64,000 bases of DNA from Fibrobacter sp. (lineage in GTDB: Bacteria; Fibrobacterota; Fibrobacteria; Fibrobacterales; Fibrobacteraceae), in the NCBI RefSeq assembly GCF_017551775.1, contig NZ_JAFZKX010000067.1, positions 1 through 64,000 on the forward strand, in the 5' to 3' direction. The translations under genes were made by a program, and so were the position numbers. This document shows, in pieces, positions 44,901 to 52,009 of the stretch. Under the pieces are notes generated by a model. The model was not told the origin of the DNA. It was given only the letters and a program-made list of their open reading frames with translations, and searched no databases. Within the stretch, counting starts at the first letter, position 1, and every line of letters starts with the position of its first letter.

Positions 44901-46929
44901 CTCGAGAAAGATAGGGTCGTCTGTCGTGGGAAAGATTGGCAAGGGCGTGTATGAATCGCGTTATTTGGGAATGTCTGTTCTGGGGAACGAGATGCAGATG
45001 GTTGGGCCGAAGGTTTATACTGATTCTGCCCGTCCTAAAGTATCTCTCTGGAATGTCGCAGATTCCTCGGATGTCCTGAGCAGAATCTTTGTGGTTTCTG
45101 CGAAGATTGAGGATTCTGAATCGGGAATTGCCAAGGTTGAAGTCCGTCCGACATTAGGCTCTGTGCCGCTTAAGGCGGTTATGGTACAGCCCGATTCTAA
45201 TGGAATGATATCGGCTGCAATTCGGTTGAGTCGTAAGCAACTGTCAAATTGCGTTGGATGTAATCTCGCGATTACCATGCGAACGGAAGATTATGGCCAT
45301 AACTATGAAGAAGAGACCTACATGTCCCAGAGCCTCTATCCTTATCCGAAATCGCTGGCATTGTGGTACCCTGCAAAGGAAGGCATTGGATGGGTTTCTC
45401 GAGAAATGCTTGGAACGCAGCATGATTTGAATTTGTCAATGTACAAGCCTTGGCTTAGCAATATCGGCCTGTATTTCTATCGAGACAGGGATAGGGCGGT
45501 TGGCAACGGGAATGTCTATATTGGAACTTCCAATTCGTATGCATTTGAAGCTCGTGTGAACTTCGGCTATCCTCAAGACAGTGAATGGCGTCGCGTTATG
45601 GGCTTTTCTGGTGCTGACCTTGATATGGAAATCCAAGTCAGGAATCGCGATTTGCGTCTAGTAGAACAGGGCCGTGGTTGGGTCGCAGAGAATGTGCTGC
45701 CTCAAGAAAAGGCGTGGAGCCATGTTGTTGTCTCTGTAGATGCTGACAATGTTAATTTCTATGTAGATGGAAATTTGGTGGCGACAAAAGTATCGGGTAT
45801 TACTGCGAACCGCGAATTCAATGGAATATTCTCGATAGGTGAAAGTTCGACCATGGAAAATTTTGTCGGTCATATTGCGGATGTCCGTTTTTATCTGTCT
45901 GCCTTGAGCGACGAACAAGTGATGGAGTTGTCGAAGCCGGTTTCGGACGAGGGCGAAGAAGCTCAGTTGATAATCGTTAATGTGAAAGATATGGACATTA
46001 CAAGCGGGTTCAATCGTCTGTTTACCTGCTCGGTTGCCGGCAATAATTTCTTCCGTTCGACGGGTGCGAATGCGAAATTGAATATGTCGGTTGATGTTGC
46101 CCATGCTGGAAAATACAACCTTGTGCTTTATGCCCGTTCCGCAAAATTGAATGGAGCCGAAGTAGAGTTCGGAGGCTCATCAAAACAGAAAGGGACGATA
46201 CCCTTGGCTTCTGTATGGAAGGCTTATATGGTTCCTGATGTCGCTCTTGATCTCAGTTCGGGATTGCAGAATCTGGAATTGTCTGTACCTGCCGGGGTCG
46301 ATATCGCTGGCTTGGCCTTGGCTACGGAGAGTATCCCTGCCTCGGATATTGCATGGAATGTGACGGATGATGACGGAATAACGCCGATGCAATCTGCCAA
46401 AGTCAAGACGTTTGTGCGTTATGAAGATTTTGCCAACACGGCGATGTTGCGCCCTCGTATTCGTATTGAGAATATATCCGGCGAAGTGATTAATGGTTTC
46501 TCTGTACGATATTATTTCCGCGGAGAAGCACCTTCAATGTGTCAGACATCAGCGTTTTTCCCGCAAGATGGTTCTGCACTATCAGTTCATTCGGAAAGTA
46601 ATAATACTGGATATGTTGAATGGAAATTCCCGGATGTCGTGATTCAGGAGAATGGAACGCCGTTTGCTGGCGCTGGTCCGCATTTTGGGTTGAATACCAT
46701 TGGTTGGGATAACTGGTATTCAGACGATGATCCGTCTTTCGTCCCAAATGCAGCTCATAGCTTTGTCGAAGACAAGGGAATAATAGTTCTCGATAATGAT
46801 AATAATCTGATAGGAGGCTCTTGTGCTGAGATGGAGGATGAAATCGAGGATTCTGGGAATAACGGCTGGATATTGACATATGGAATTAACTTTGGTACGC
46901 CTGCAAAAAAGACGTGGGTAAAGGATTAA
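35974..46929 (+). CDS. giant secreted protein: N-terminal lipase fold, many beta-sandwich modules, C-terminal lectin/CBM-like modules
   Basis: 3651 residues. The signal peptide ends near SISWS (about 19). An alpha/beta-hydrolase follows: VLLVHGAYG (32-40, oxyanion HG) and GHSMGG (191-196, nucleophile Ser193), as in PGAP1-like lipases; His340 in SGRHGM is a candidate catalytic His. Ig-like modules with VDTTAPKF, VDRTAPSL and IDRTAPQV start at about 905, 1054 and 1190. A FlgD-type Ig module with VIWNGKNDEGNPVDVGTYTV is at about 1736-1813. Another Ig-like module begins at about 3015. A laminin-G/ConA-like domain lies at about 3128-3323 (SHVVVSVDADNVNFYVDG), then a galactose-binding/CBM-like domain (about 3331-3453), and a CBM3-like end (RIRIENISGEVINGFSVRYYF). 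It is probably a surface or released enzyme-adhesin. The start has AAGG upstream. No frameshift was seen. Substrate unknown. Confidence 0.8.
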   Translation: MKRLVVFLFLMAFPSISWSIPKPMESIENYNVLLVHGAYGSDKGISENTDYVSAYEDTTFLGNATLGDYTSNNRITKWIAEKIFEEDVSEKNYENARNSYVYNWRSFTNPANTSLNNAHEMGDRTWNVLTNGSSKFGKRRSLFEEAQEVKARFVIDPNDTSKDLYGQEALDSIRNHSDFYRQLPSRYILIGHSMGGVVSREYVQGNFYNGDVDKIITLDSPHEGTGAMNMTVKMNATSDIWGHFGDNLKSTVLSVVPRMLVLGNLGDIGFAISSISSNFLKKEIGDLLATAFAPECYVESDSLVHYVDPKQTGFGTIDSLNHLHYEADSMPMIRILSGRHGMTFSDPGDLDEGFVGGIRTFIPDYAAMPYLNYNAQLEGSGDMSARYVNALTSFMMGYAGIPVQKNGSSIVPDSSSNGSGVNVLNDPMVDVERAYFNAAPRASGTLGDVAVIIESITNQVRDLDLTLGYICPPCASATKVALGFAGAEQAAPSIIPAAIAGFFDLKESHQIPLYRINLDTMKADANTYSLQTGASTYTPYLMEDFLYERPFVNLALNDIRTLNMLSPLSPDSIEKSPLNRNCYYIGSKSGKTCAIGLFSRKDTLNSFQQEQNLSALTPLLFKSESDWSKMGVKVDRWEMVDGLHPDGSLNKKGVPIRHVERYVVPDNIVAQDFIEQYSFVIDDLMPHRMRKIYMNFNFQQELAWECDIEKDPADNTACKVYKRKVGTPWPAEPQMTVRHPVLKNGRFDFNAKDYFNERFGDNLSAIQKGNQNTIIISLINKIGLSNTQRFSYLFGTARDPFQPSWPLQDIVVNKIEGFGGTASYQGLGIVGAKDSIFRCLDKDCRSTNSVTSRSAMTMSVTQADNHFASGQVVNNPAEGQFFWAFNAIVDNKGSLDSNDVSLVSFVVDTTAPKFSLWTDNHSVNPDSSVFLARVNVNDDGSATSGKKDAADIRAMRWILERKNGSVFNKVADLPYLYDVASKNFAIGWDGVDKKSLTDGVYRVKATAIDYALPNMDAYDAVNALSEKIIGKTVSGTDWDNVILHHKLNVARDSVEFLVDRTAPSLRGIDLGVVPVELGKNPKYAFLPKPARQGNQYVYVSKDSLLNISYTVYEKQEDHRATPVFINWSLTHMPDSNAVEHAGDSIWITNDTISGMWGEKAELLLKDGEYRISAVVRDQAKNVSTPTTVPKRLRIDRTAPQVENVISTLPVYDYASNKPFKASVTVSEGGDVAVNRTGMRCSYRVIGGGSDNTWREISDSDLHSGTHAFNVDVNLIGRNDGKRYLETACVDMVGNVGVATSLFHAGKRHPNIVFPTESDYLQMPVIPIVGIAPPDFGDAENTAVYRLRYREENSRDWKTDKIMTVASNRSKDKANISKIAQSNEGVLGYFYRDSIYDKRYVIELGVKPCEYCSWRTDSVRVTLGKIVADSIRPAVAFKISKTSMVIGRDSVDMSLRVTGNASGTYMLRVYAEDESGAGIFDKSVERAWANPYYGEPYDVTAGLTYDATKPPVGVWFYQVDSLYHLRWSGLPDTSDLRVLFLGSTFGETCLALRGENIMNLNKGCRVEPLNNHSFDVASEYLNDYPLLVLPTYTDSVMILSGESGHVVMESKGSFRVVGKNVGMVGSHNIPVYFGSSEMAGLPISGQSVGADDVNVLKNGWNIHPNKFSLSFTWDGSMDSKSFPAEGTMKVYAEVTSLDGGNAFADVKMQEIALSPDTLRIALDSLLPKFSLRDQIGSVITLRAVSIPYGILYRDALVTIKIKNSSGIYVRTLLKDEFVKAHPDEQAHSVIWNGKNDEGNPVDVGTYTVEISARPAANANDTTEIKQAFAMLPVTAGRTLIDMTPGDRSHTDSVSIYVSEAVTDSSSGRVINRYEPIADFIVDAELRGKYLPENARTAELVTEFTGTQHPLRFLPERFSLDIKRQREHLKLVAVYWVDRWIQSCSDISCDTTGSKKNEPLVDVQEFNFNAHHLQDTINVNYDAPDTYGYLGIKDLQLYGEQTGFHMFVISWKDYAQWRENNVWESNPEFFLKMKEDLGENILWDISNAGVDEVVIPAPSMGGYIPLFPQDLKSCGPDGNPFIVELVGNSESNFYDNKGKIKPDKCENERYRTLNFNIVLSIPSVYWNADIDCDNLVNRTVHFGSDNELLYDESSGYFHTLAAKKANSSRAVNLFDGSHWLRESAYGFLTPFEVQHLPFFSVNDFNEENLFRFPDEYNGYAQKSRFTLKFGMDQNDALYRSRHFVAHVFAPLAGYPLSLTNNGDSLVTEYMDAGEIDFYVSMNKTYGAVLAENADKPDTVVYPAKGVKPANKEEGKYYLLGSKIHHYYNDYSDSAWFRLFTLGGNSASYFKNLSNSGASSENFYKIPNSPNDPDSLNLLIPDMSKMTTDNTLIRRLSQDVFFDPDSYDESTNKFSVNVALPAPISGGIEVKDTTYLRVDGLPTVQSSFANDTLYIDAVDWAQNVRYRRSLDSTFQLPERSSAVELPLSHLYRYQSDVTSRTFSDSSLYFGEATSKEWTRNRWIKDVDVIASRLTHLDDSEHSHLNAVRNAGTSSSLNIQYRNEINENRPLELVELRANLVRGKYRLQYLKDSVYYTIVDTVIETNGNYRLAWFNVNRLQGNTQFLLTWANDTTEEKYSCSHYNLVVGKLVKKNTQGTVSSLFGELSVSFPEGALNTNDDFTVRTTGADKYDFSVFNGMPITGPIMEVLPSMTFHNNALPRIQIKISKSEMVNMKVTPSTLKLYKVDFAKKMFVPLDKVLYGYLDKDGHAAVANGFDTAKCETWNDSTCYPGNDDLWEYILISGVTKTFSIFAAIDSRLVESSGFDLEILPVVATTPERDIRINGLANFDLYVDNDSLWSDSNDITPVKLLPYTLNADGIVHVQLPRRGTGIDTNYVFVIARNDTAQLPLAPAVARALTVPTEFACSVPSDSVWLGLDNGYMAYGATCNQPGNGTLSLYLNNKLVTEIRSEIPDTIIYDGSRKIGSSVVGKIGKGVYESRYLGMSVLGNEMQMVGPKVYTDSARPKVSLWNVADSSDVLSRIFVVSAKIEDSESGIAKVEVRPTLGSVPLKAVMVQPDSNGMISAAIRLSRKQLSNCVGCNLAITMRTEDYGHNYEEETYMSQSLYPYPKSLALWYPAKEGIGWVSREMLGTQHDLNLSMYKPWLSNIGLYFYRDRDRAVGNGNVYIGTSNSYAFEARVNFGYPQDSEWRRVMGFSGADLDMEIQVRNRDLRLVEQGRGWVAENVLPQEKAWSHVVVSVDADNVNFYVDGNLVATKVSGITANREFNGIFSIGESSTMENFVGHIADVRFYLSALSDEQVMELSKPVSDEGEEAQLIIVNVKDMDITSGFNRLFTCSVAGNNFFRSTGANAKLNMSVDVAHAGKYNLVLYARSAKLNGAEVEFGGSSKQKGTIPLASVWKAYMVPDVALDLSSGLQNLELSVPAGVDIAGLALATESIPASDIAWNVTDDDGITPMQSAKVKTFVRYEDFANTAMLRPRIRIENISGEVINGFSVRYYFRGEAPSMCQTSAFFPQDGSALSVHSESNNTGYVEWKFPDVVIQENGTPFAGAGPHFGLNTIGWDNWYSDDDPSFVPNAAHSFVEDKGIIVLDNDNNLIGGSCAEMEDEIEDSGNNGWILTYGINFGTPAKKTWVKD

Positions 46930-46944
46930 AGCAAGGTAAGCATT

Positions 46945-47613
46945 ATGAAAAGAATGGTTAGATTTGTGGGTCTTGGAATTTTGCTGGTGGCAACGCAGTC
47001 GTTCGCCTTGGATTTGAAGACTGTATTTAACAATCAGGCGAAATCTGCTTTTCCGGATACATGCGAAATGCAAATTCGGACTCTGATTACGTTCCCGAAT
47101 CAAAAAACTCAGTCTATCGATATGTCCGTGATTAATGCAGGCAATGATAAGTCTATGATGACAATTTATTCCCGTGCTTTCAGGATGAAGACCATTCAGA
47201 ACGGAAATAGAATAAAGGTCATTGATTTGAAATCGGGAAAGACGCTTCCGTCTCAAAATGTAAAACAGCAAAATCCGGCTGACATAAATAAAAATATGGG
47301 TACTCCTGCCGATTATAAAAATCCGGTCAAGGAAGGAAATCTTTGGAAGATTGTTCCTAAGGACGAAACTAAACCGATTCTATACTATTCCGCGGCAAAG
47401 AAGCGGGTCGTAAAGATGGCGACGCAGATTAACGGGGCGAATACCGAAAGTTCGTTTGAATACTGCGACAATTCGTGTACGCTTCCCGGTACACTCAAGA
47501 AGGTTGAAATAAAAACTATTCTTGCCGATGGAAATACGACCAAGATAGTGATGGATATCATGGAAGCGGAAAGAAGAAGGGTTCTTCCGCCCAAGATGTT
47601 CGATATGGATTAG
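46945..47613 (+). CDS. LolA-like periplasmic protein (outer-membrane lipoprotein-sorting type)
   Basis: 222 residues with a signal peptide (MKRMVRFVGLGILLVATQSFA). The mature part alternates strands and short helices as in the LolA/LolB fold: FRMKTIQNGNRIKVIDLKSGK, NLWKIVPKDETKPILYYSAAKKRVVKM and TTKIVMDIMEAERRRVLPPKMFDM. The family binds acylated proteins or lipids. It starts 15 nt after the giant gene, so it is likely in its operon and could help export or surface placement of that protein or its lipoprotein partners; this is inference. It converges on murJ with 4 nt between stops. Confidence 0.6.
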   Translation: MKRMVRFVGLGILLVATQSFALDLKTVFNNQAKSAFPDTCEMQIRTLITFPNQKTQSIDMSVINAGNDKSMMTIYSRAFRMKTIQNGNRIKVIDLKSGKTLPSQNVKQQNPADINKNMGTPADYKNPVKEGNLWKIVPKDETKPILYYSAAKKRVVKMATQINGANTESSFEYCDNSCTLPGTLKKVEIKTILADGNTTKIVMDIMEAERRRVLPPKMFDMD

Positions 47614-47617
47614 GGCT

Positions 47618-49210
47618 TTACTTGGCCAGGTGAAGCTTGCGGAGCACCTTGCCGAGGAGTTCGTTCAGGATGTCCTTCGCGTCTTTGCTGCCGAGGTAGC
47701 GCTGGATGATGAGCGTGAGCGTGAATAGCGCGATGCCGGCGGCGCAGGCGTAGATGACGAGCAGTACAAGGCTCGTGTTGCGGACGAACTCGCCGGAGAC
47801 GCGGTCGAGGCCGATGGCGGCGAATATCATGATGCCGAAGGCGACGAGCGCGCGGCCCATGTTGAGGAGCGCGTCCTTCATGCCGTCGGTGCCGTTCTTC
47901 TTGGCCCACATGAATATCATGGAGAGCACCTGCAGTATGGCGCCCGTAGCGCCTACGATGGGCACGCTCTTGATGCCGAGTCCCACTTCGGGAGCGCCGA
48001 GCAAAATGTACGCGGGAATGGTCGCGGCGAAGATGCCGGTGTTGAGGAGGGTGGGCACCCACATGCGTTCGCAGGCGTAGAAGCTACGCACGAGAACCGC
48101 CTGCAGGCAGAGCCCGAGGCTTACGGGCAGGTACCAGCGGAGGATTTCGGAAATGGCTTCGGTGGTTTCGCGCTGGAAGGCGCCGCGCTCGAACAATATG
48201 CGCACCGCCGGGAAGCTCAGGGCCCACACGGCGACCACTGCGGGGATCAATATGCAGAACATGCGCGAGAGGCTCTTCCAGATTTTGCGGTTGAGCTGCG
48301 GGAAGTCGCCTTCTTTTACGAGGCGCGCCATGTCGGGGTAGCTCGTGACGCTTACGGAGAACCCGAACACTGCCACCAGCGTGTACATGACGCGGTAGGC
48401 GTAGTTGAGGCTCGAAATGCCGCCGGTGCCGAAGTTCGCGCCGAAGCTCCTGATGATGAATTCGAGCCCGAACATGGAGCCCACGCCGAGCGACATCGGG
48501 AGCATCATCTTGAAGTAGCGCACGATATCGGGATGGGTGGGCTGCACGATAAGCTCGTAGTGCACGCCGCCACGCCGGGCGCCGAGAATCTGGAGCGCGA
48601 AGAAGCCGACGAAGGCGCCCACCGGCACGCCCCAGGCGAATCCTTCCAGGCCGTAATCCGTGCCGGTGTACTTGCCGAGCGCGATACCCGCGATGCCGCC
48701 GAGCACGATGGCCACGTTGTAGATGAGGCCCGTGAGCGAGGGAATCAGGAACTGCTTGCGGGTGTGCTGCACTGCAACCAGGATGCTGCCCACGAAGATG
48801 AACACCTGGCCCGGCAAGATAATGCGGCCATAGTACGTGGCGCGCTCGATAAGTTCCGGCGTGGCGCCGTCTACGGTAAGCAACTGCAAGAGTTCCTGCA
48901 TCCAGATGAATGCGGGAACCACGAGAATCAGGAGCGCGATGCCGAAGGTGTTCAGGACGTTGCTGAAGAATTTCCAGCCGCCCTTCTCGTCGCCTGCCAC
49001 CTTGTAGCCCGTGAAAATCGGGATGAAGATGATGGAGAGGAATCCGGTACTCACCACATGGTTCAGGATGTCCGGAACCATGAAGGCGAGGTCGAGCGCG
49101 TTCTTTTCGAGAGAGACGCCCGCTGCGTGTGCGAGCAGCATTTCACGGAAAATTCCGAGAACGCGGCTCAGGAGCATGGATACGGCGACAATTATGGCGG
49201 CTTTGTTCAT
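47618..49210 (-). CDS. murJ: lipid II flippase MurJ (MviN)
   Basis: 530 residues, about 14 hydrophobic segments, the MurJ size. It opens MNKAAIIVAVSMLLSRVLGIFREMLLAHAAG, the classic family start with the conserved Arg residues (SR..G..RE). Later segments include FIPIFTGY, ARRGGVHYELIVQPTHPDIVRYFKMMLP and LFERGAFQRETTEAISEIL. The protein flips the peptidoglycan precursor lipid II across the inner membrane. A TATCTT box lies 8 nt before the ATG, without a ribosome site. Confidence 0.95.
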   Translation of the reverse strand: MNKAAIIVAVSMLLSRVLGIFREMLLAHAAGVSLEKNALDLAFMVPDILNHVVSTGFLSIIFIPIFTGYKVAGDEKGGWKFFSNVLNTFGIALLILVVPAFIWMQELLQLLTVDGATPELIERATYYGRIILPGQVFIFVGSILVAVQHTRKQFLIPSLTGLIYNVAIVLGGIAGIALGKYTGTDYGLEGFAWGVPVGAFVGFFALQILGARRGGVHYELIVQPTHPDIVRYFKMMLPMSLGVGSMFGLEFIIRSFGANFGTGGISSLNYAYRVMYTLVAVFGFSVSVTSYPDMARLVKEGDFPQLNRKIWKSLSRMFCILIPAVVAVWALSFPAVRILFERGAFQRETTEAISEILRWYLPVSLGLCLQAVLVRSFYACERMWVPTLLNTGIFAATIPAYILLGAPEVGLGIKSVPIVGATGAILQVLSMIFMWAKKNGTDGMKDALLNMGRALVAFGIMIFAAIGLDRVSGEFVRNTSLVLLVIYACAAGIALFTLTLIIQRYLGSKDAKDILNELLGKVLRKLHLAK

Positions 49211-49218
49211 GACACCAT

Positions 49219-49224
49219 AAGATA
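49219..49224 (-). promoter_or_regulatory. TATCTT box 8 nt before murJ
   Basis: On the minus strand TATCTT is followed by ATGGTGTC and then the murJ ATG. It fits the leaderless pattern. Confidence 0.5.
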
Positions 49225-49252
49225 GAAAGTTATCGCGCGTACCGGGCTATGG

Positions 49253-50638
49253 TTACGGGATGTTGTTGGGCGTGATTCCGTATTCGCGTGCGGCTTGCAG
49301 GAAGAAGACGATGGAACTGCCGTTCTCGAAGTTGCCTTCTTCCTGTTGCTTTACGAATTCGTTGGACGCCGATTCGTAGGCGTCCTCGAATGTCGCGTTT
49401 TCATGAGCGAGCATGGTCGTTTCGAGGAATCCGAGCGCCGTGCTGCCCTTTTCGCCGGCCCAGCCGATGAACATGTGGTTCGTGGTGATTACGATATACA
49501 CCTGGAACCCGATGGCTTCGAGGACGGATGCCACGAGGTACGAGAACTCGTTGCATATGGCCTGCTTGCTGCGGAGCACTTCGATGGGGTAGTTTACCTT
49601 CTGCCCGATGCTGCCCGCGCCGTTATTTTCGATGTAGTGGATTTTGCGCTTCTGCAACACTTCGAAAACGGCCTTCACCACGCGCGAGGAACTCTGCATC
49701 ATTGTTTCGTCTTCGGGATACTGCTGATAGACCTTGAGCGTGTTTCCCGGAAGGAGCGCGGCCACCTCGTCGAGGATTTGCGGGATGGAGTCCATGTTCG
49801 GGGTTACCCACACGGCCGAGTACCATTCGCGATTCTTGACGCCGTCGACTTCGCCGCCGTTAATTTGCATGGGATTTATGGTCACCTGTTCGGTGGCGGA
49901 GTAGAAGAGGATTTCGTGATCGTTTTCGAGCGCGTAGGCTTCGACCTGGATGCTCGCCTTCGTCGGGGTCGTAATTGCGAGGAGGGCGTCGTTGTTGAAC
50001 TTGAAGACGGGGGTGAGCGTGATTGTGGCGTCGGGGTTGAGGGAACCCGTGACGGTAGCCGTATCGGTGAATCCCTCGATCCAGGACTTGACCATCACCT
50101 TTTTCCAGCGGCAGGAGGTCGAGACGGTGCGGTCGCATGTTTGGCGCAGGCCCACGCCGATAGGTATGCCCGATCCGTTGCCCTCTTCACCGGCGAATTC
50201 CCTGTACATGAGCGGGTAGAGGTTCGCGAAGGCGCCGTTGATGTTTGGCTTGATCGAAGCGATCCAGCCGGCGAGAGTGTGGATCACGTCTCGCGAATAG
50301 ATGTCGGTGTAGACGCTGTCGTAGAGCTTTTCGTAGAGCGAGTCGTAGTCGGCGAGCTTGAGGCTGTCGAGGAGCGCGTCGCGGACGGAATCCATCCAGG
50401 CGTCGGCGAATGCGTTGTTGAAGAGGACTTTGTAGACCGTGTCGACGTAGGGTTTGGCATAGAGGCTGTCCCAGAGGGTGCCGGTGATTTCCTCGCGGAG
50501 CACGTCGGCGAGCGAGTCAACGTTGACTTCGGCGGCGTCCTTGCCGTCTACGCCGTCCACGCCATCTGCGCCGCTACAGGCGCCGAGGATTGCGAGAGCC
50601 GATACAATCGCTACTTTCGTGAAAATTTTTTTCAGCAT
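49253..50638 (-). CDS. lipoprotein with transglutaminase-like core
   Basis: 461 residues. Signal peptide with lipobox LGAC (Cys21), then a short collagen-like GADGVDGVDGKDAAEV. Residues about 40-130 are helical and rich in D-S-L-Y-E-K repeats. Towards the C-terminus, LRSKQAICNEFSYLVASVLEAIGFQVYIVI and TTNHMFIGW look like the Cys and His parts of a transglutaminase-like (papain-fold) domain; a matching Asp is not obvious. It may be a protease-like or cross-linking enzyme, or an inactive relative, on the periplasmic side. AGGAG lies 6 nt before the ATG. It sits between murJ and a glycosyltransferase on the same strand. Confidence 0.65.
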   Translation of the reverse strand: MLKKIFTKVAIVSALAILGACSGADGVDGVDGKDAAEVNVDSLADVLREEITGTLWDSLYAKPYVDTVYKVLFNNAFADAWMDSVRDALLDSLKLADYDSLYEKLYDSVYTDIYSRDVIHTLAGWIASIKPNINGAFANLYPLMYREFAGEEGNGSGIPIGVGLRQTCDRTVSTSCRWKKVMVKSWIEGFTDTATVTGSLNPDATITLTPVFKFNNDALLAITTPTKASIQVEAYALENDHEILFYSATEQVTINPMQINGGEVDGVKNREWYSAVWVTPNMDSIPQILDEVAALLPGNTLKVYQQYPEDETMMQSSSRVVKAVFEVLQKRKIHYIENNGAGSIGQKVNYPIEVLRSKQAICNEFSYLVASVLEAIGFQVYIVITTNHMFIGWAGEKGSTALGFLETTMLAHENATFEDAYESASNEFVKQQEEGNFENGSSIVFFLQAAREYGITPNNIP

Positions 50639-50673
50639 TGAGTCTCCTTCTTTTTTTTTGCTTTTTTAGCAAT

Positions 50674-52008
50674 CTATGTTTTTTTCGCCGTTCCGGCAAC
50701 CCTGTTGTAGGTTTCGATTTGCCGTGCGACGATACCATCCCAGGTAAAACATTCGGCGATGCGCCTGCGGCTGCCTTCGAGCAGCTGCTGTACGAGCGCG
50801 GGGTCGCTTTCGAGTCGCTTGTATGCGTTTGCGAGGGCCTGCGGGTCTTTTTCCGGCACGAGAATGCCGCTTTCGCCGTCCACGACTACGTCGGGGATGC
50901 CGCCGACGTCGCTGGCCACTACGGGGAGCCCGAGTTCCATCGCCTCGATGAGCACGACGCCGAGGCCTTCGGTATCGCCCTTGTTGTCGACGATGGCGGG
51001 AAGCGTGAACACGTTCGCGGTCTTGTATTCGTTGGCGAGCGCTTCCGGCGAAAGCTTGCCGGTGAAAATGATTTCTGCGGGCCCTTCGGCATGACGTGCG
51101 GCAGGTGTGTCCACTGCTTTTGCCAGTTCCTTCAGTTTTTCCGTCAGGTCGCCCACGCCCACGATGCGGATTTCGAACTTGTCGCGGGGCAGGTACTTCG
51201 CGGCCTCGATGAGGTAGCAGATGCCCTTGCGCTCGATGTGGCGGCCTACGAAAAGAATCTTGAACTTGCCTGTTACTTTGTGCGGAACGGGGCGTTGCGG
51301 GGTGCCCTCCACCATCCGGGGACCATGCGCACTAAGCGATGAATCGCTAAGTGCTGTCCGCCCGCTAGAAGGGGTAGCGGATGCCGCGTCTGCGGCAGGA
51401 GCGAGGGGGAGGCTTCCCCCTTCCAGTGTAGTCCCGTACGGGCTCCATTCCACGTTCACGTTGCGGAGCGCCTTGATTTTGCCCGCGGTAAAGCTCGAGT
51501 TCGCGAACACCGCCTGCGCCTGGCCGATGGCGAATTTGAGGAACGGCTTCACCCATTTCTTTTTGCGGATGAGCAGGAGTTCGGCCCCGTGGAAATTGAG
51601 CACCAGGGGGATTCGGAAAAGCTTGGCGGCGCCGAGAGCGATGTAGGCGTGCGGGAAGGGCCAGTGGGCGTGAATCACGTCGGGCTTCCACCTGCGGCAG
51701 ATGGAGAGACACCTGAAGAACCCGCTGATGATGTAGGGGATGGCGAGGAGTTGCAGCCAGGGCTTGCTTGCCATCTTGGAGGGGGCGCCTTCTTCGTGCG
51801 TGAGGATTTCCCAGCTCGCGGGCGCGTAGCGGAAGCGGTTCACTTTCACGCCGTCGATTTCGTGGCTCTTGAGGCCTTTGTAGGCGGGCGCGAGTATCTG
51901 GATGCCGATGCCCGCTTTTTTGAGGTGAGCGACGGATGCCCTTAACCACGGGACTTCTGCGTCTTCGTGGAACCTGGGGTAGACGGAGCCTATGACGAGG
52001 ACTTTCAT
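50674..52008 (-). CDS. GT4-family glycosyltransferase with in-frame insertion
   Basis: 444 residues. GT-B fold: N-terminal VLVIGSVYPRFHEDAEVPWLRA and DVIHAHWPFPHAYIALGAAKL, then C-terminal FKILFVGRHIERKGICYLIEA, and the sugar-nucleotide motif DTEGLGVVLIEAMELGLPVVAS, in which the Glu pair spaced by seven residues marks GT4 enzymes. It moves a sugar from a nucleotide donor onto a lipid or glycan acceptor; which one is unknown. Residues 198-247 are an extra Ala/Ser/Pro-rich segment in the interdomain region, encoded by palindromic DNA, absent from ordinary members. The upstream hypothetical gene ends 1 nt before this start, so the two form an operon. Confidence 0.88.
   Translation of the reverse strand: MKVLVIGSVYPRFHEDAEVPWLRASVAHLKKAGIGIQILAPAYKGLKSHEIDGVKVNRFRYAPASWEILTHEEGAPSKMASKPWLQLLAIPYIISGFFRCLSICRRWKPDVIHAHWPFPHAYIALGAAKLFRIPLVLNFHGAELLLIRKKKWVKPFLKFAIGQAQAVFANSSFTAGKIKALRNVNVEWSPYGTTLEGGSLPLAPAADAASATPSSGRTALSDSSLSAHGPRMVEGTPQRPVPHKVTGKFKILFVGRHIERKGICYLIEAAKYLPRDKFEIRIVGVGDLTEKLKELAKAVDTPAARHAEGPAEIIFTGKLSPEALANEYKTANVFTLPAIVDNKGDTEGLGVVLIEAMELGLPVVASDVGGIPDVVVDGESGILVPEKDPQALANAYKRLESDPALVQQLLEGSRRRIAECFTWDGIVARQIETYNRVAGTAKKT
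51268..51417. repeat. palindromic element inserted in frame in the glycosyltransferase gene
   Basis: 150 nt (50 codons) made of several hairpins: GCACTAAGCGAT / ATCGCTAAGTGC (one mismatch), TGCCGC-GTC-TGCGGCA, and GAGGGGGAGGCTTCCCCCTT. Frame is kept, so the enzyme gains a low-complexity loop. Both edges fall exactly between conserved strands of the family fold. Confidence 0.7.
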
Positions 52009-52009
52009 C

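Noticed and set aside
35974-46929. Possible split or frameshifted giant gene
   Set aside because: The frame is open without interruption over 10.9 kb, and domain text continues smoothly throughout, so it is one gene.
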